Below, piece after piece: positions 15,578 through 23,986 of a stretch of DNA of 36,153 bases. Origin of the DNA: Candidatus Methanomethylophilaceae archaeon (GTDB taxonomy: Archaea; Thermoplasmatota; Thermoplasmata; Methanomassiliicoccales; Methanomethylophilaceae); the NCBI GenBank assembly GCA_028694055.1, contig JAQUUA010000004.1, positions 1 through 36,153 of the forward strand. The letters run 5' to 3'. Below the pieces are notes generated by a model. It saw only the letters and a list, made by a program, of their open reading frames with translations, was not told the origin of the DNA and did no database searches. Numbering within the stretch: position 1 is the stretch's first letter; each line of letters opens with the position of its first letter. The position numbers and the translations under genes are program-made.

Positions 15578-17242
15578 TCAGAAGCAGCAACGCCCCTTGA
15601 TGATGTCCAGGTTCGGTTGCGGCGGGAGCATGGGTAGGATGTCCTCTTCCGGGTCGGTTTTGATGTCCAGGATGAAAGGCTTCCCAGAAGCCAAGGCCAC
15701 TTGGAAGGCCTCCCGGAGCTCAGAGGGTCTGTCCACATGCATGCCGTCCGCCCCGAAGGACTGCGCCAGCTTCACGAAGTCCGGGTTGGATTTGTAGAGG
15801 GTGGTGCCGGAGTATCGTTGGTTCCAGAACAGCTTCTGCCATTGCTTGACCATCCCCAGCCATCCGTTGTTCATCAGGCATATGACCACGGGTATGTCCT
15901 CGGCCACGGCGGTGGCCAATTCCTGTATGACCATTAGCAGGCTGCCATCCCCAGCCACATCTATGACCTTTTTCTCTGGAAGGGCCACCTTGGCTCCGAT
16001 GGCGGCAGGGAATCCGAATCCCATGGTGCCGAAACCGCCGGAGCTGATGAATTGACGAGGATGACGAATCTTGAGATGGTGCGCCGCCCACATTTGATTC
16101 TGGCCCACTTCGGTGGTTATGATGGTGTCATCGTCCAGGATGCGGTTGAGCTCGAACATGACTTTCTGGGGTGCGATGGGAATCTGGTCCAGGTCCTTCT
16201 CGCAGGCACAGGTCTTCTTCAGGTTCTCCATCTTTTTACTCCAGGCCTCGCGACGGCTGGAGTGAATAAGCGTCAAGATGGAAGCGAGAGCGGTCTTGGC
16301 GTCCGCAAGGATACTGGCTGCGGTCTGGGGGTGTTTACCCAGCTCCACCTGGTCGATGTCGATATGGATGACCTTGCAATCCATAGGGAACTTGTTGTGG
16401 CGTCCGTGGGTGCGGTCCGAGAAACGGGTGCCGACGGCGATGACCAGGTCAGCATCGGTCATGGCCTTCAAGGCGCTCATGCGGCCATGCATGCCGGGGA
16501 ATCCCAGGCACAGGGGGTGCTCGTCCGGTATGGATCCGATTCCCATAAGGGTGACGACCACAGGAGCCCAAAGGGTCTCGGCCAATTTGATCAGTTCTGC
16601 AGAGCCGTTGGCGGAGATCACTCCTCCGCCCGCGATTATGAGTGGCCGCTCAGCCGACATCATCAACTTGGCGGCCTTGCCGATGTCGGACAAGTTCTGG
16701 CGATGGTCCAAAGGAGGTAGCTCCACCTTCAGGCGGCTTTCCTCGATCTCGGCATTCATGGTGTCCACCGGAAGATCGATGTGCACCGGCCCCTGTCTTC
16801 CCGTGGAGCAGATATTCCAACCCTGCAGTATGGCCTCGGGGAGGTCATGCACATCCAAAACCCTGTAGTTGTGCTTGGTGATCGGCATCATGAGGCTGAA
16901 TGAGTCCGCCTCTTGGAATGCGCCCATGCCCAGATCAGCAGAGGAGACTTGACCGGTGAGTACGATGAGCGGGGATGAATCGGCGTAGGCGGTGGCGACA
17001 CCGGTGACGAGGTTCGTGGCACCAGGGCCAGATGTGGCCAAGCAGACGCCCGGTTTCCCCAAGGCACGGGCATATCCGTCCGCCATATGCGCGGCGCACT
17101 GCTCGTGTCGTACCAATATCTGCCGGATGGGGGAATCCAATAGTTCATTGAATATCGGAATAACCGGTCCGCCCGGATACCCGAACATGGTGTCCACTCC
17201 CTGGCCCTCCAACAGCTTCAGCAATGCCTTGGATCCTTTCAT
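15578..17242 (-). CDS. ilvB: Acetolactate synthase, large (catalytic) subunit
   Basis: This is a thiamine-diphosphate enzyme joining two pyruvates, or pyruvate and 2-ketobutyrate, in the first common step of branched-chain amino acid synthesis. Motifs are GVDTMFGYPGGPVIPIF, the catalytic Glu in RHEQCAAHMADGYARA, SGPGATNLVTG and VLTGQV. The ThDP/Mg motif runs GDGSLLMVIQELATA to MNNGWLGMVKQWQ. The length of 554 residues is normal. No regulatory subunit (ilvN/ilvH) follows; ilvC is next, 113 nt on. It has its own promoter region, shared divergently with the deacetylase-family gene. Related enzymes such as catabolic acetolactate synthase cannot be fully excluded, but the ilvC neighbour favours biosynthesis. 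Confidence 0.92.
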   Translation of the reverse strand: MKGSKALLKLLEGQGVDTMFGYPGGPVIPIFNELLDSPIRQILVRHEQCAAHMADGYARALGKPGVCLATSGPGATNLVTGVATAYADSSPLIVLTGQVSSADLGMGAFQEADSFSLMMPITKHNYRVLDVHDLPEAILQGWNICSTGRQGPVHIDLPVDTMNAEIEESRLKVELPPLDHRQNLSDIGKAAKLMMSAERPLIIAGGGVISANGSAELIKLAETLWAPVVVTLMGIGSIPDEHPLCLGFPGMHGRMSALKAMTDADLVIAVGTRFSDRTHGRHNKFPMDCKVIHIDIDQVELGKHPQTAASILADAKTALASILTLIHSSRREAWSKKMENLKKTCACEKDLDQIPIAPQKVMFELNRILDDDTIITTEVGQNQMWAAHHLKIRHPRQFISSGGFGTMGFGFPAAIGAKVALPEKKVIDVAGDGSLLMVIQELATAVAEDIPVVICLMNNGWLGMVKQWQKLFWNQRYSGTTLYKSNPDFVKLAQSFGADGMHVDRPSELREAFQVALASGKPFILDIKTDPEEDILPMLPPQPNLDIIKGRCCF

Positions 17243-17351
17243 CTCTATTCTCCACGTTGCCTGGTTGCCATGGGCAAATGCAACAAACCCCGTATAGGAT
17301 ATTGTTTAATAACCGTTCCCGTCGTTATGGTTACCAAGAAGTGAGTCCAGC
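17243..17351. promoter_or_regulatory. Divergent promoter region, ilvB / deacetylase-family gene
   Basis: This 109-bp gap separates divergent genes. The AT-rich block GGATATTGTTTAATAACC (about 17297-17314) can be read as a TATA element in both directions: TTTAATAA on the plus strand about 45 bp before ATG 17352, and TTATTAAAC on the minus strand about 65 bp before ATG 17242. No strong inverted repeat was seen. Confidence 0.4.
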
Positions 17352-18338
17352 ATGGTTATAATCCATCACGAAGACCTCATGGAGCACGACCATTGGCCCC
17401 AGCATCCGGAGTCTCCGTTCCGGTTGAGGAGCATCCGTAAGAAGCTGGAGCAGGAAGGGCTTTGGACCGAGGTGCAGGAGCCGGCCCCGCTCACGGATGA
17501 GGACCTCCTGAGGGTGCATAGCAGGGATCATGTGGATAGGATCAGGAAGGGAGGAAACATGCCCCTGGATCCTGACACCATGCTAAAGGACCAGACCTTT
17601 CAGCTGGCAACCTTGGCAGCCGCCGTGGCCACGGAGTCTGTGCAACGAGCCCTCAAAGGGGAGATGTCCTTCGCCCTCACCCGCCCTCCCGGGCACCATG
17701 CCCGTGCCAATCAGGCCGGGGGGTTCTGCTACTTCAACAATGTCGCCGTGGCGGTGGGAAAGGCCAAGGCGCGCACGGCCATCGTGGATCTGGATGCTCA
17801 TCACGGCAACGGCACGGAGGAGATCTTCTATTATCGGGATGATGTGCTATTCATCTCTCTGCATCAGATGGAAGGATACCCCGGGACCGGCCACCTGCAG
17901 GATGTGGGGGCGGAGCAAGGCTTGGGATACAACATCAACATACCGTTGGAGATAGGTTCAGGAAATCACAGCTATATGAAGGCCTACGAGGAGATAGTGG
18001 AGCCGATATTGCGGGCATTCTCCCCCGACCTGCTGATAGTGAGCCTAGGCGTTGATGCTCATTATTCCGACACCCTCTCGAACATGAACCTCAACACCCC
18101 CGGTTACCTATCCATCTGTCAACGTCTGATGAATTTCATGGACAGGCGGAATGTGGCCTTCGTTCTGGAAGGCGGATATCATCTACGGGCCACGGCAGAG
18201 GTGGTGGCGAGCGTAGTGTCCTCATTTCAGGGTAAGCAGATATTCCACGAGTATGCGGAGGAGAGGCCAGAACCTCCAGGCGCGGAAGGGAAGCTGATCC
18301 AAGCCAAGAAGGAGCATGGCAAACGCTGGACTTTGTGA
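17352..18338 (+). CDS. Histone deacetylase family protein (AcuC/HDAC-like zinc hydrolase)
   Basis: This is a zinc-dependent amide hydrolase of the arginase/deacetylase superfamily, removing acetyl groups from lysine side chains or small amines. The zinc and active-site motifs are complete: RPPGHHA (about 112-118), GGFCYFNNVAVA, DLDAHHGNGTEE (Asp and His ligands), the second Asp in VSLGVDAHYSD, and EGGYHL with the catalytic Tyr. The length of 328 residues is typical of archaeal and bacterial members. The true substrate in archaea is usually unknown; acetylated chromatin proteins, other proteins and acetylpolyamines are all possible. gap follows 71 nt later on the same strand with its own probable promoter. 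Confidence 0.88.
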   Translation: MVIIHHEDLMEHDHWPQHPESPFRLRSIRKKLEQEGLWTEVQEPAPLTDEDLLRVHSRDHVDRIRKGGNMPLDPDTMLKDQTFQLATLAAAVATESVQRALKGEMSFALTRPPGHHARANQAGGFCYFNNVAVAVGKAKARTAIVDLDAHHGNGTEEIFYYRDDVLFISLHQMEGYPGTGHLQDVGAEQGLGYNINIPLEIGSGNHSYMKAYEEIVEPILRAFSPDLLIVSLGVDAHYSDTLSNMNLNTPGYLSICQRLMNFMDRRNVAFVLEGGYHLRATAEVVASVVSSFQGKQIFHEYAEERPEPPGAEGKLIQAKKEHGKRWTL

Positions 18339-18409
18339 GGAAACGTTATTTTACCGTTAGGGAATACACCATTCATAGATTTAGGATCCAAATGGGAGGA
18401 ACCATTGTC

Positions 18410-19426
18410 ATGAAAGTAAAGGTCGGCATCAACGGGTACGGAACCATAGGCAAAAGGGCCTGCACAGCCATCGGACTGCAGGATGACATGGAGATTGTGG
18501 GGGTCACCAAGACCAGGCCCACCTATGAAGCCAAGATGGCGAACGAACTGGGCATACCCCTATACGCCTCTGGCAGCGAGGGTAGCGCCCCATTCAAAGC
18601 CGCCGGCATCGACACCGCTGGTACCCTGGAGGACCTACTTTCCAAGGTAGACATCATCGTGGACTGTACGCCAGGAGGGGTGGGCGCCGATTACAAGGAG
18701 GTCTATGCCAAAGCCGGTGTCAAGGCTATCTTCCAAGGTGGAGAGGACCACGGCACCGCCGGGGTGTCTTTCAACTCCACTGCCAACTACCAGGAATCAT
18801 GGGGGATGCAGTTCTCACGGGTGGTGTCTTGCAACACCACTGGGCTCCTACGTACCCTATTCCCGCTGGATAAGGAGGTCGGCATCCAGAGCGTCTATGC
18901 CACCCTCATCCGTCGCGGTGCCGACCCTGGAGACAGCAAATCCGGCCCCATAAATGCCATCGAGCCCTCCCTAAAGCTCCCCACCCATCATGGCCCGGAT
19001 GTGCAGAGCATCATGCCCTGGCTAGACATCCACACCATGGCCGTAAAGGTTCCGACCACCCTCATGCACCTCCATACCGTAGTGGTGAAGTTCAAGAGGA
19101 ACGTGGCCACGGAAGAGGTTCTGGCGGTCTGGGAGAAGGCCCCCCGCCTCTGCATGGTCAATGGCAAGGAAGGCATCAAATCCTCCGCTCAGATCATGGA
19201 GTACGCCCGGGACCTGGCCCGCTCCCGTGGCGATTTGTTCGAGATTGCGGTCTGGAAGGACGGCGTGAAGACGGTAGGGGACACATTGTACTACTACCAA
19301 GCCGTGCACCAGGAGAGCGACGTGGTCCCAGAGATCGTGGACTGCATCCGTTCCATGTGCAAGCTGGAGAAGGACGCCGCCAAGTCCGTTCAGAAGACCA
19401 ACAGTGCCATGGGCATCCGCTTCTGA
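18410..19426 (+). CDS. gap: Type II glyceraldehyde-3-phosphate dehydrogenase (archaeal)
   Basis: This enzyme interconverts glyceraldehyde-3-phosphate and 1,3-bisphosphoglycerate, here probably mainly in gluconeogenesis. The archaeal type II family is clear from MKVKVGINGYGTIGKRA, VDCTPGGVGADYK, FQGGEDH, the catalytic Cys at about residue 141 in SCNTTGLLRTL, and LIRRGADPGDSKSGPINAI. Its 338 residues match the family. The track starts at 18335, overlapping the previous stop; ATG 18410, 10 nt after GGGAGG, gives the conserved N-terminus. A TATA-like GTTATTTTA lies about 60 bp upstream. pgk follows on the same strand, as expected for consecutive pathway steps. Confidence 0.95.
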   Translation: MKVKVGINGYGTIGKRACTAIGLQDDMEIVGVTKTRPTYEAKMANELGIPLYASGSEGSAPFKAAGIDTAGTLEDLLSKVDIIVDCTPGGVGADYKEVYAKAGVKAIFQGGEDHGTAGVSFNSTANYQESWGMQFSRVVSCNTTGLLRTLFPLDKEVGIQSVYATLIRRGADPGDSKSGPINAIEPSLKLPTHHGPDVQSIMPWLDIHTMAVKVPTTLMHLHTVVVKFKRNVATEEVLAVWEKAPRLCMVNGKEGIKSSAQIMEYARDLARSRGDLFEIAVWKDGVKTVGDTLYYYQAVHQESDVVPEIVDCIRSMCKLEKDAAKSVQKTNSAMGIRF

Positions 19427-19442
19427 GCCCCAACCCCTTTCC

Positions 19443-19464
19443 TTTTCTTCCCTTTGGAAGAAAA
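19443..19464. repeat. 9-bp perfect inverted repeat between gap and pgk, abutting a TATA-like box
   Basis: TTTTCTTCC (19443-19451) and GGAAGAAAA (19456-19464) are separated by CTTT. The left arm lies in a pyrimidine-rich tract after the gap stop and could help terminate gap. The right arm runs straight into ATGTATTTTAG (about 19465-19475), a likely TATA box for pgk. The repeat could therefore also be an operator over the purine-rich BRE. Confidence 0.5.
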
Positions 19465-19516
19465 ATGTATTTTAGTTGATGGCAATCTCCCTCGCATCCG
19501 TGTTGGGGAGACGATG

Positions 19517-20740
19517 ATGAAGGAGTTCAATACGCTGGATGATTTCGACTTCAGAGACAAGACCGTGTTGTTGCGGGTGGATATAAACTGCCCCTTGGAC
19601 AGGGAGTCCCTCATCATCACCAACGACTCCCGTATCCGTAAGATCGCCCCCACCGTCACCGAGCTGTCGTCCAAGTCGGCCAAACTAGTCATCCTCGCTC
19701 ACCAGAGCCGTAAGGGCAAATGGGACTTCATACCCCTGCAACAACATGCTGAGGCTCTGGCCCGATACACCCGGAGGGAGGTCCGTTTCGTTCCGGACAT
19801 CATCGGGAATCCCGCACAGGCCGCCATCAGATCCATGCAACCGGGGGAAATAATCCTCCTGGACAACGTCCGCAACCTAGACTGCGAGACAGAGAAGAAG
19901 AGCATGCAGGACCACTCCCAGTCGGAGCTGGTCAAAGCGTTGGCGCCATTGGCAGACTACTACATCTGTGATGCTTTCGGGGCTGCCCACCGTTCCCAGT
20001 GCTCATTGGTCGGTTTCCAGGCGCGCTTGCCATCTGCGGCCGGGCGTCTGATGGCCAAGGAGCTCTACGCCTTGCGCTCGGTATTCGATGAGCCGCGACG
20101 GCCCTCCACCTTCATCCTAGGAGGAGCCAAGTTCGGCGACTCCTCGCCTATGATAGACCATGTCCTGGGAACCGGGAAGGCAGACCGGGTCATCCTGGTC
20201 GGTTTGGCAGGGAACGCCTTCATCAAAGCCATGGGGGTGGATCTTGGATCGGCCAGTGAAGCGGCCTTGAAGGAAGAGTTCACGGACGCCAACCTGCAGG
20301 CCGCCAAGCAGATGCTCCAGAAGTACGGGCCAAGGATACTCTTGCCACAGGACATCGCCGTGGAGAAGGATGGGGAGAGGGTGGAGGTCCCGATTGGGGA
20401 CCTGCCATACTCGGAGCCGGCCTTGGACATCGGCAAGGCATCCATGGAGAAGTTCTGTAAGGTCATACAGTGCTCGGGAACATGTTTCATGTCCGGTCCG
20501 GCGGGGATGTATGAGAAGGTCGGCTTCGGCGAGGGGACCAAGGCCTTGATGCTGGCCATGATCGACAGCGGCGGTCAGGCAGTCATCGGAGGCGGACACA
20601 CCGTGGGTGCGGCCGACCTATTCGACCTCACAGACCGTTTCTCGTACGTGAGTACCGCCGGAGGGGCGTTGGAGACCTATCTCCTGGGTAAGCCCCTGCC
20701 GGCGGTGGAGGCGTTGAAGCACTCCTGCCGTTGTCTATAG
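19517..20740 (+). CDS. pgk: Phosphoglycerate kinase
   Basis: This enzyme transfers phosphate between 1,3-bisphosphoglycerate and ADP. Motifs are TVLLRVDINCPLD, NDSRIRKIAPTV, LVILAHQSRKG, ILLDNVRNLDCE, DAFGAAHRSQCSLVGF, LGGAKFGDSSPMIDHVL and the nucleotide-binding GGGHTVGAADLF. The length of about 407 residues fits archaeal enzymes. The track begins at 19454, within the intergenic hairpin. Two adjacent ATGs (19514, 19517) follow GGGGAG; the second has the better 6-nt spacing. It follows gap and ends convergently with dapL, the two TAG stops forming the palindrome CTATAG. Confidence 0.95.
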   Translation: MKEFNTLDDFDFRDKTVLLRVDINCPLDRESLIITNDSRIRKIAPTVTELSSKSAKLVILAHQSRKGKWDFIPLQQHAEALARYTRREVRFVPDIIGNPAQAAIRSMQPGEIILLDNVRNLDCETEKKSMQDHSQSELVKALAPLADYYICDAFGAAHRSQCSLVGFQARLPSAAGRLMAKELYALRSVFDEPRRPSTFILGGAKFGDSSPMIDHVLGTGKADRVILVGLAGNAFIKAMGVDLGSASEAALKEEFTDANLQAAKQMLQKYGPRILLPQDIAVEKDGERVEVPIGDLPYSEPALDIGKASMEKFCKVIQCSGTCFMSGPAGMYEKVGFGEGTKALMLAMIDSGGQAVIGGGHTVGAADLFDLTDRFSYVSTAGGALETYLLGKPLPAVEALKHSCRCL

Positions 20741-21889
20741 TCCCGATTCCTTCATGCGCTCCAGGGCTTCCAGGATCCGCTCCGATGGCTGGGTCAAGGC
20801 CACTCTCACGTATCCTTGTCCAGCGTCGCCGAATCCCACTCCCGGGGTGAACACCAGGCCCAGGTTCAACATCTTCTCTGTGAACTTCATGGAATCCATG
20901 CCGCAATCGAACCAGACATAGAATGTGGCCTTGGGCATAGGCACATCGAAGCCCATCTCCCGCAGTCCTTTCACCAGGATCTCCCGCCTCTGGGCGTAGA
21001 CCTCCATGTTCTCGGTGATGATGTCCGGTAGCTTGCGTCCCTTGTACATCCCCAAGGCGTAAGCCGCAGCCTCCTGGATGAACATCGGTGCTCCCGAGTC
21101 GATCTGGGACTTCACTTTCTTCAGGCCGGCTATGAGGCGTTCGTCGCCCACGGCGTATCCGATGCGGTAGCCGGTCATGTTGAAGGTCTTGGACAGTGAA
21201 CCGAACTCGATCACGTCCCTTCCGGCCTCCAACGCGGAAGGAGCCAGATATCCATCGAAACACATCTCGGAATAGGCGTTGTCGTAGCAGAATATGGTGT
21301 CCGTGTCCTTGCACCATTGCATGACGCTCTTGAGATAGTCCAGGTCGCATACTGCCCCGGTGGGGTTGTTAGGATAGTTCAGGTAGAGCATCTTGGCATC
21401 CGTGGGACACTCCGCGGTATCCAGGAGGAAGCCGTTCTCCGCTCGCAGGGGCACTTTCACTGGAATGGCATCGGACAGCACGGCAGCTCCGGCAGCGTAT
21501 ACCGGATAGGCCGGATCTGGGGAGATGACCTTCTCACCAGCGTTCACGAAGGCCTTGCAGATGTTTGCTATGGCCTCTTTGGAACCGATGGTGATGCACA
21601 CCTCCTTCCGGGGATCCACGTCCACACCGAAGCGGACCTTGTACCAGTCGGCCACGGCCTTACGGAGGTAGAACTCCCCGGCGCTGGAGGAGTAGGGGTG
21701 GTTCTCCGGCTTGGCCACAGCGTCCTGGACCGCTTTCACTATAGGCTCAGGGGTGGGGAGGTCGGGGTCCCCGATACCGAAATCGATGATGTCCACGCCC
21801 TCGGCCCTCTTGGCCTCTGTGAGCTCCTCCAGGCGTGCGAAGAGATATGGCGGCAGCTTCTGTAGTCTGTCAGCGAATTTGATTTCCAT
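20735..21889 (-). CDS. dapL: LL-diaminopimelate aminotransferase
   Basis: This is a PLP enzyme that converts tetrahydrodipicolinate directly to LL-diaminopimelate using glutamate, bypassing the succinyl and acetyl branches. It is a class I/II aminotransferase with FGIGDPDLPTP near the N-terminus, YPNNPTGAVCD, CYDNAYSEMCFDG, and the PLP lysine in FGSLSKTFNMTGYRIGYA. It ends with GYVRVALTQP. The assignment to DapL over other family I aminotransferases rests on the position as last gene of a lysine operon that contains dapA, dapB and dapF but no dapC, dapD or dapE. It starts 4 nt after dapF. Confidence 0.9.
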   Translation of the reverse strand: MEIKFADRLQKLPPYLFARLEELTEAKRAEGVDIIDFGIGDPDLPTPEPIVKAVQDAVAKPENHPYSSSAGEFYLRKAVADWYKVRFGVDVDPRKEVCITIGSKEAIANICKAFVNAGEKVISPDPAYPVYAAGAAVLSDAIPVKVPLRAENGFLLDTAECPTDAKMLYLNYPNNPTGAVCDLDYLKSVMQWCKDTDTIFCYDNAYSEMCFDGYLAPSALEAGRDVIEFGSLSKTFNMTGYRIGYAVGDERLIAGLKKVKSQIDSGAPMFIQEAAAYALGMYKGRKLPDIITENMEVYAQRREILVKGLREMGFDVPMPKATFYVWFDCGMDSMKFTEKMLNLGLVFTPGVGFGDAGQGYVRVALTQPSERILEALERMKESGL

Positions 21890-21893
21890 TGTT

Positions 21894-22721
21894 TCACCTC
21901 ATGAGTTTGCCCTTGAATACTATTTCGGCTGGCCCGTTCATGGTCACGGAGCGCAGCCCGCTCTCGACGGTGATGCGGAGCATGCCTCCGGGTAGGAAGA
22001 CCTCCACCGGGCTGTCGTAGGGGACTATGCCCTTCAAGGCCGCCGCCACCGCTGTGGCGCAGGCCCCGGTCCCACAGGCCAATGTCCATCCCGCCCCTCT
22101 CTCGAAGACCCGTACATACAGGCGGCCTCCCCTCTCGGTGACGAATTCCACATTGGTCTTGCGGGGGAACAGGGGATGGTGTTCGATGTACGGTCCCAGC
22201 TCCTCCACATCCTCGTCAGAGAGGTCGTCGAAGGTCACGAAGTGAGGGTTGCCCATGGACACCGCGGTCCCCATGACGTCCCCTACCGGTACCGGAAGGG
22301 GAGAGTCCAGGAACTGTCCGTCGCTGTCCATCGGTATGCGTCGGCAATCCAGCTCCGGTGCCCCCATGTTCACCTCCACCATGGTGACTCCGTTCTCCTC
22401 CTGGAGGTTTATGGACATCACCCCGGCCAGGGTGTCGATGGTCATGCTGCGATCCGTTACCAGGTCATGGTCGAAGAGGTGCTTGGCCATGCAACGGATG
22501 CCGTTGCCGCACATCTCGGCCTCCGAGCCATCAGCATTCATGATGCGCATGGCATAATCCGCCTTCTCCGACGGGCAGACGTACAGTATGCCGTCCGCCC
22601 CTACTCCGAAACGGCGGTCACAGACCTCGGTCACGAAGTCAGCATCCATGGGGATGCTGCCATCCAGGTTCTCGAAGAGGACGAAATCGTTGCCCAGCCC
22701 GTGGTACTTCCAGAAGTTCAT
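21894..22721 (-). CDS. dapF: Diaminopimelate epimerase
   Basis: This cofactor-free epimerase turns LL- into meso-diaminopimelate with two active-site cysteines. Both are visible: MCGNGIRCMAKHL (first Cys) and TLACGTGACATAVAAAL (second Cys). The start MNFWKYHGLGNDFVL and the paired-domain length of 275 residues are standard. The start overlaps the lysA stop by 4 bp, and dapL follows 4 nt later. It supplies the meso isomer to LysA, encoded just upstream. Confidence 0.96.
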   Translation of the reverse strand: MNFWKYHGLGNDFVLFENLDGSIPMDADFVTEVCDRRFGVGADGILYVCPSEKADYAMRIMNADGSEAEMCGNGIRCMAKHLFDHDLVTDRSMTIDTLAGVMSINLQEENGVTMVEVNMGAPELDCRRIPMDSDGQFLDSPLPVPVGDVMGTAVSMGNPHFVTFDDLSDEDVEELGPYIEHHPLFPRKTNVEFVTERGGRLYVRVFERGAGWTLACGTGACATAVAAALKGIVPYDSPVEVFLPGGMLRITVESGLRSVTMNGPAEIVFKGKLMR

Positions 22722-23986
22722 TGCTGCAGCCTCCCCGGCACGGTCTGGTGGCGCCAGATGTCATCCATGTCCTCCCTCTCCCGGATCAGCTCTGCTTGAC
22801 CCTGGTTCACCAAAGCCTCGCGGCAACGAGGCCGGGAGTTGTAATTGCTGCTCATCACGAAGCCGTAAGCACCGGCATCATAGACGGCCAAGAGGTCGCC
22901 CTCCTCCGGCTCCGGCAGAACCCGGTCCCGAGCCAGATAATCACCGGACTCGCATATGGGCCCCACCACATCGAACTTCCGCTCGCAGGCCCGATTGAAC
23001 TTGTTGGCGATGGCCACGTGGTGATAGGAGTCGTAGAAGGCAGGGCGGATGAGGGTGTTGAAACCGGCGTCCACCCCGATGAAGTTCTTCTCCGGGGTGG
23101 TCTTGATATCCACACAGCGGGTAAGCAGGACGGTGCTGTCGCAGATGATGTAGCGACCTGGCTCCACATAAAGGGTCTCGACCTCCGTCTCCTCCTTTAT
23201 CATGTCCGTTATGGTCATGGCCAGCTCATCCACTTCCATCACCGGGTCGTGTGGACGGTATGGGACGCCGATGCCGCCTCCCATGTCCAGGAAGCGTAGG
23301 GACAAACCCAGCTGGTCCTTGATTTCATTGACGGTGTCGATCATGATGCCGATCAAATCCATGAAAGGCTCCACCGATTGTCCGCCGGACCCAATATGGG
23401 CGTGCAGGCCTTGGGGTTCGAACCCTAGATCCAGAGCCTCACGGTAAGCATCGATTATACTCTCCCGCGGTATGCCGAACTTGGAACCTTTGGCCCCTGT
23501 CACCACCTTGGGGTGGTGGCCGGAGCCCACGCCGGGGGTGACCCGGAAGGATATCGGCACATCGGTGGATATTTCTGCCAGACGGCGTAGCTCCGAGAAG
23601 GAGTCCACGTTGACCGGCACACCGGCCTTAACCACCTGACGCAGCTCCTCTGTAGACACGTTCACACCGGTGTATAGGATACGGTCAGGACTGAAACCGG
23701 CCTTCATGCAGGTCTGCACCTCACCGATGGACACGGCGTCTATGCCGCTGCCCTCCTGCTCCAGGATCCGCAGTATCGCCAGGTTGCTGTTGGCCTTGCA
23801 GGCGTACATGATACGGGTGTCCATGTGCCGGGAGAAGGCGGAGTGGATGCGACGGTAGTTCTCTCGTAGAGCCTGCTCATCTGTGACGTAAAGCGGGGTG
23901 CCGTAGCTCTCCGCTAGGCCCCAGGCGGAAACACCGCCGATGATCATCTGATTGTCTTTAGACTCGAATTCTCTCACTTCAAACAC
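22718..23986 (-). CDS. lysA: Diaminopimelate decarboxylase
   Basis: This is a PLP-dependent decarboxylase of the alanine racemase fold, making L-lysine from meso-diaminopimelate. Visible features are YGTPLYVTDEQAL, the PLP lysine in YACKANSNLAIL, VNVDSFSEL, GLHAHIGSGG, and FLDMGGGIGVPY. VEPGRYIICDS and the substrate-binding GPICESGDYLARDR follow. The length of 422 residues is normal. It overlaps lysC upstream by 8 bp and dapF downstream by 4 bp. Confidence 0.96.
   Translation of the reverse strand: MFEVREFESKDNQMIIGGVSAWGLAESYGTPLYVTDEQALRENYRRIHSAFSRHMDTRIMYACKANSNLAILRILEQEGSGIDAVSIGEVQTCMKAGFSPDRILYTGVNVSTEELRQVVKAGVPVNVDSFSELRRLAEISTDVPISFRVTPGVGSGHHPKVVTGAKGSKFGIPRESIIDAYREALDLGFEPQGLHAHIGSGGQSVEPFMDLIGIMIDTVNEIKDQLGLSLRFLDMGGGIGVPYRPHDPVMEVDELAMTITDMIKEETEVETLYVEPGRYIICDSTVLLTRCVDIKTTPEKNFIGVDAGFNTLIRPAFYDSYHHVAIANKFNRACERKFDVVGPICESGDYLARDRVLPEPEEGDLLAVYDAGAYGFVMSSNYNSRPRCREALVNQGQAELIREREDMDDIWRHQTVPGRLQQ

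Noticed and set aside
16052-16720. 222-residue plus-strand ORF
   Set aside because: Antisense to ilvB, which carries complete catalytic motifs.
20628-21350. 240-residue minus-strand ORF
   Set aside because: Alternative frame of dapL, with Arg/Gly-rich low-information sequence.
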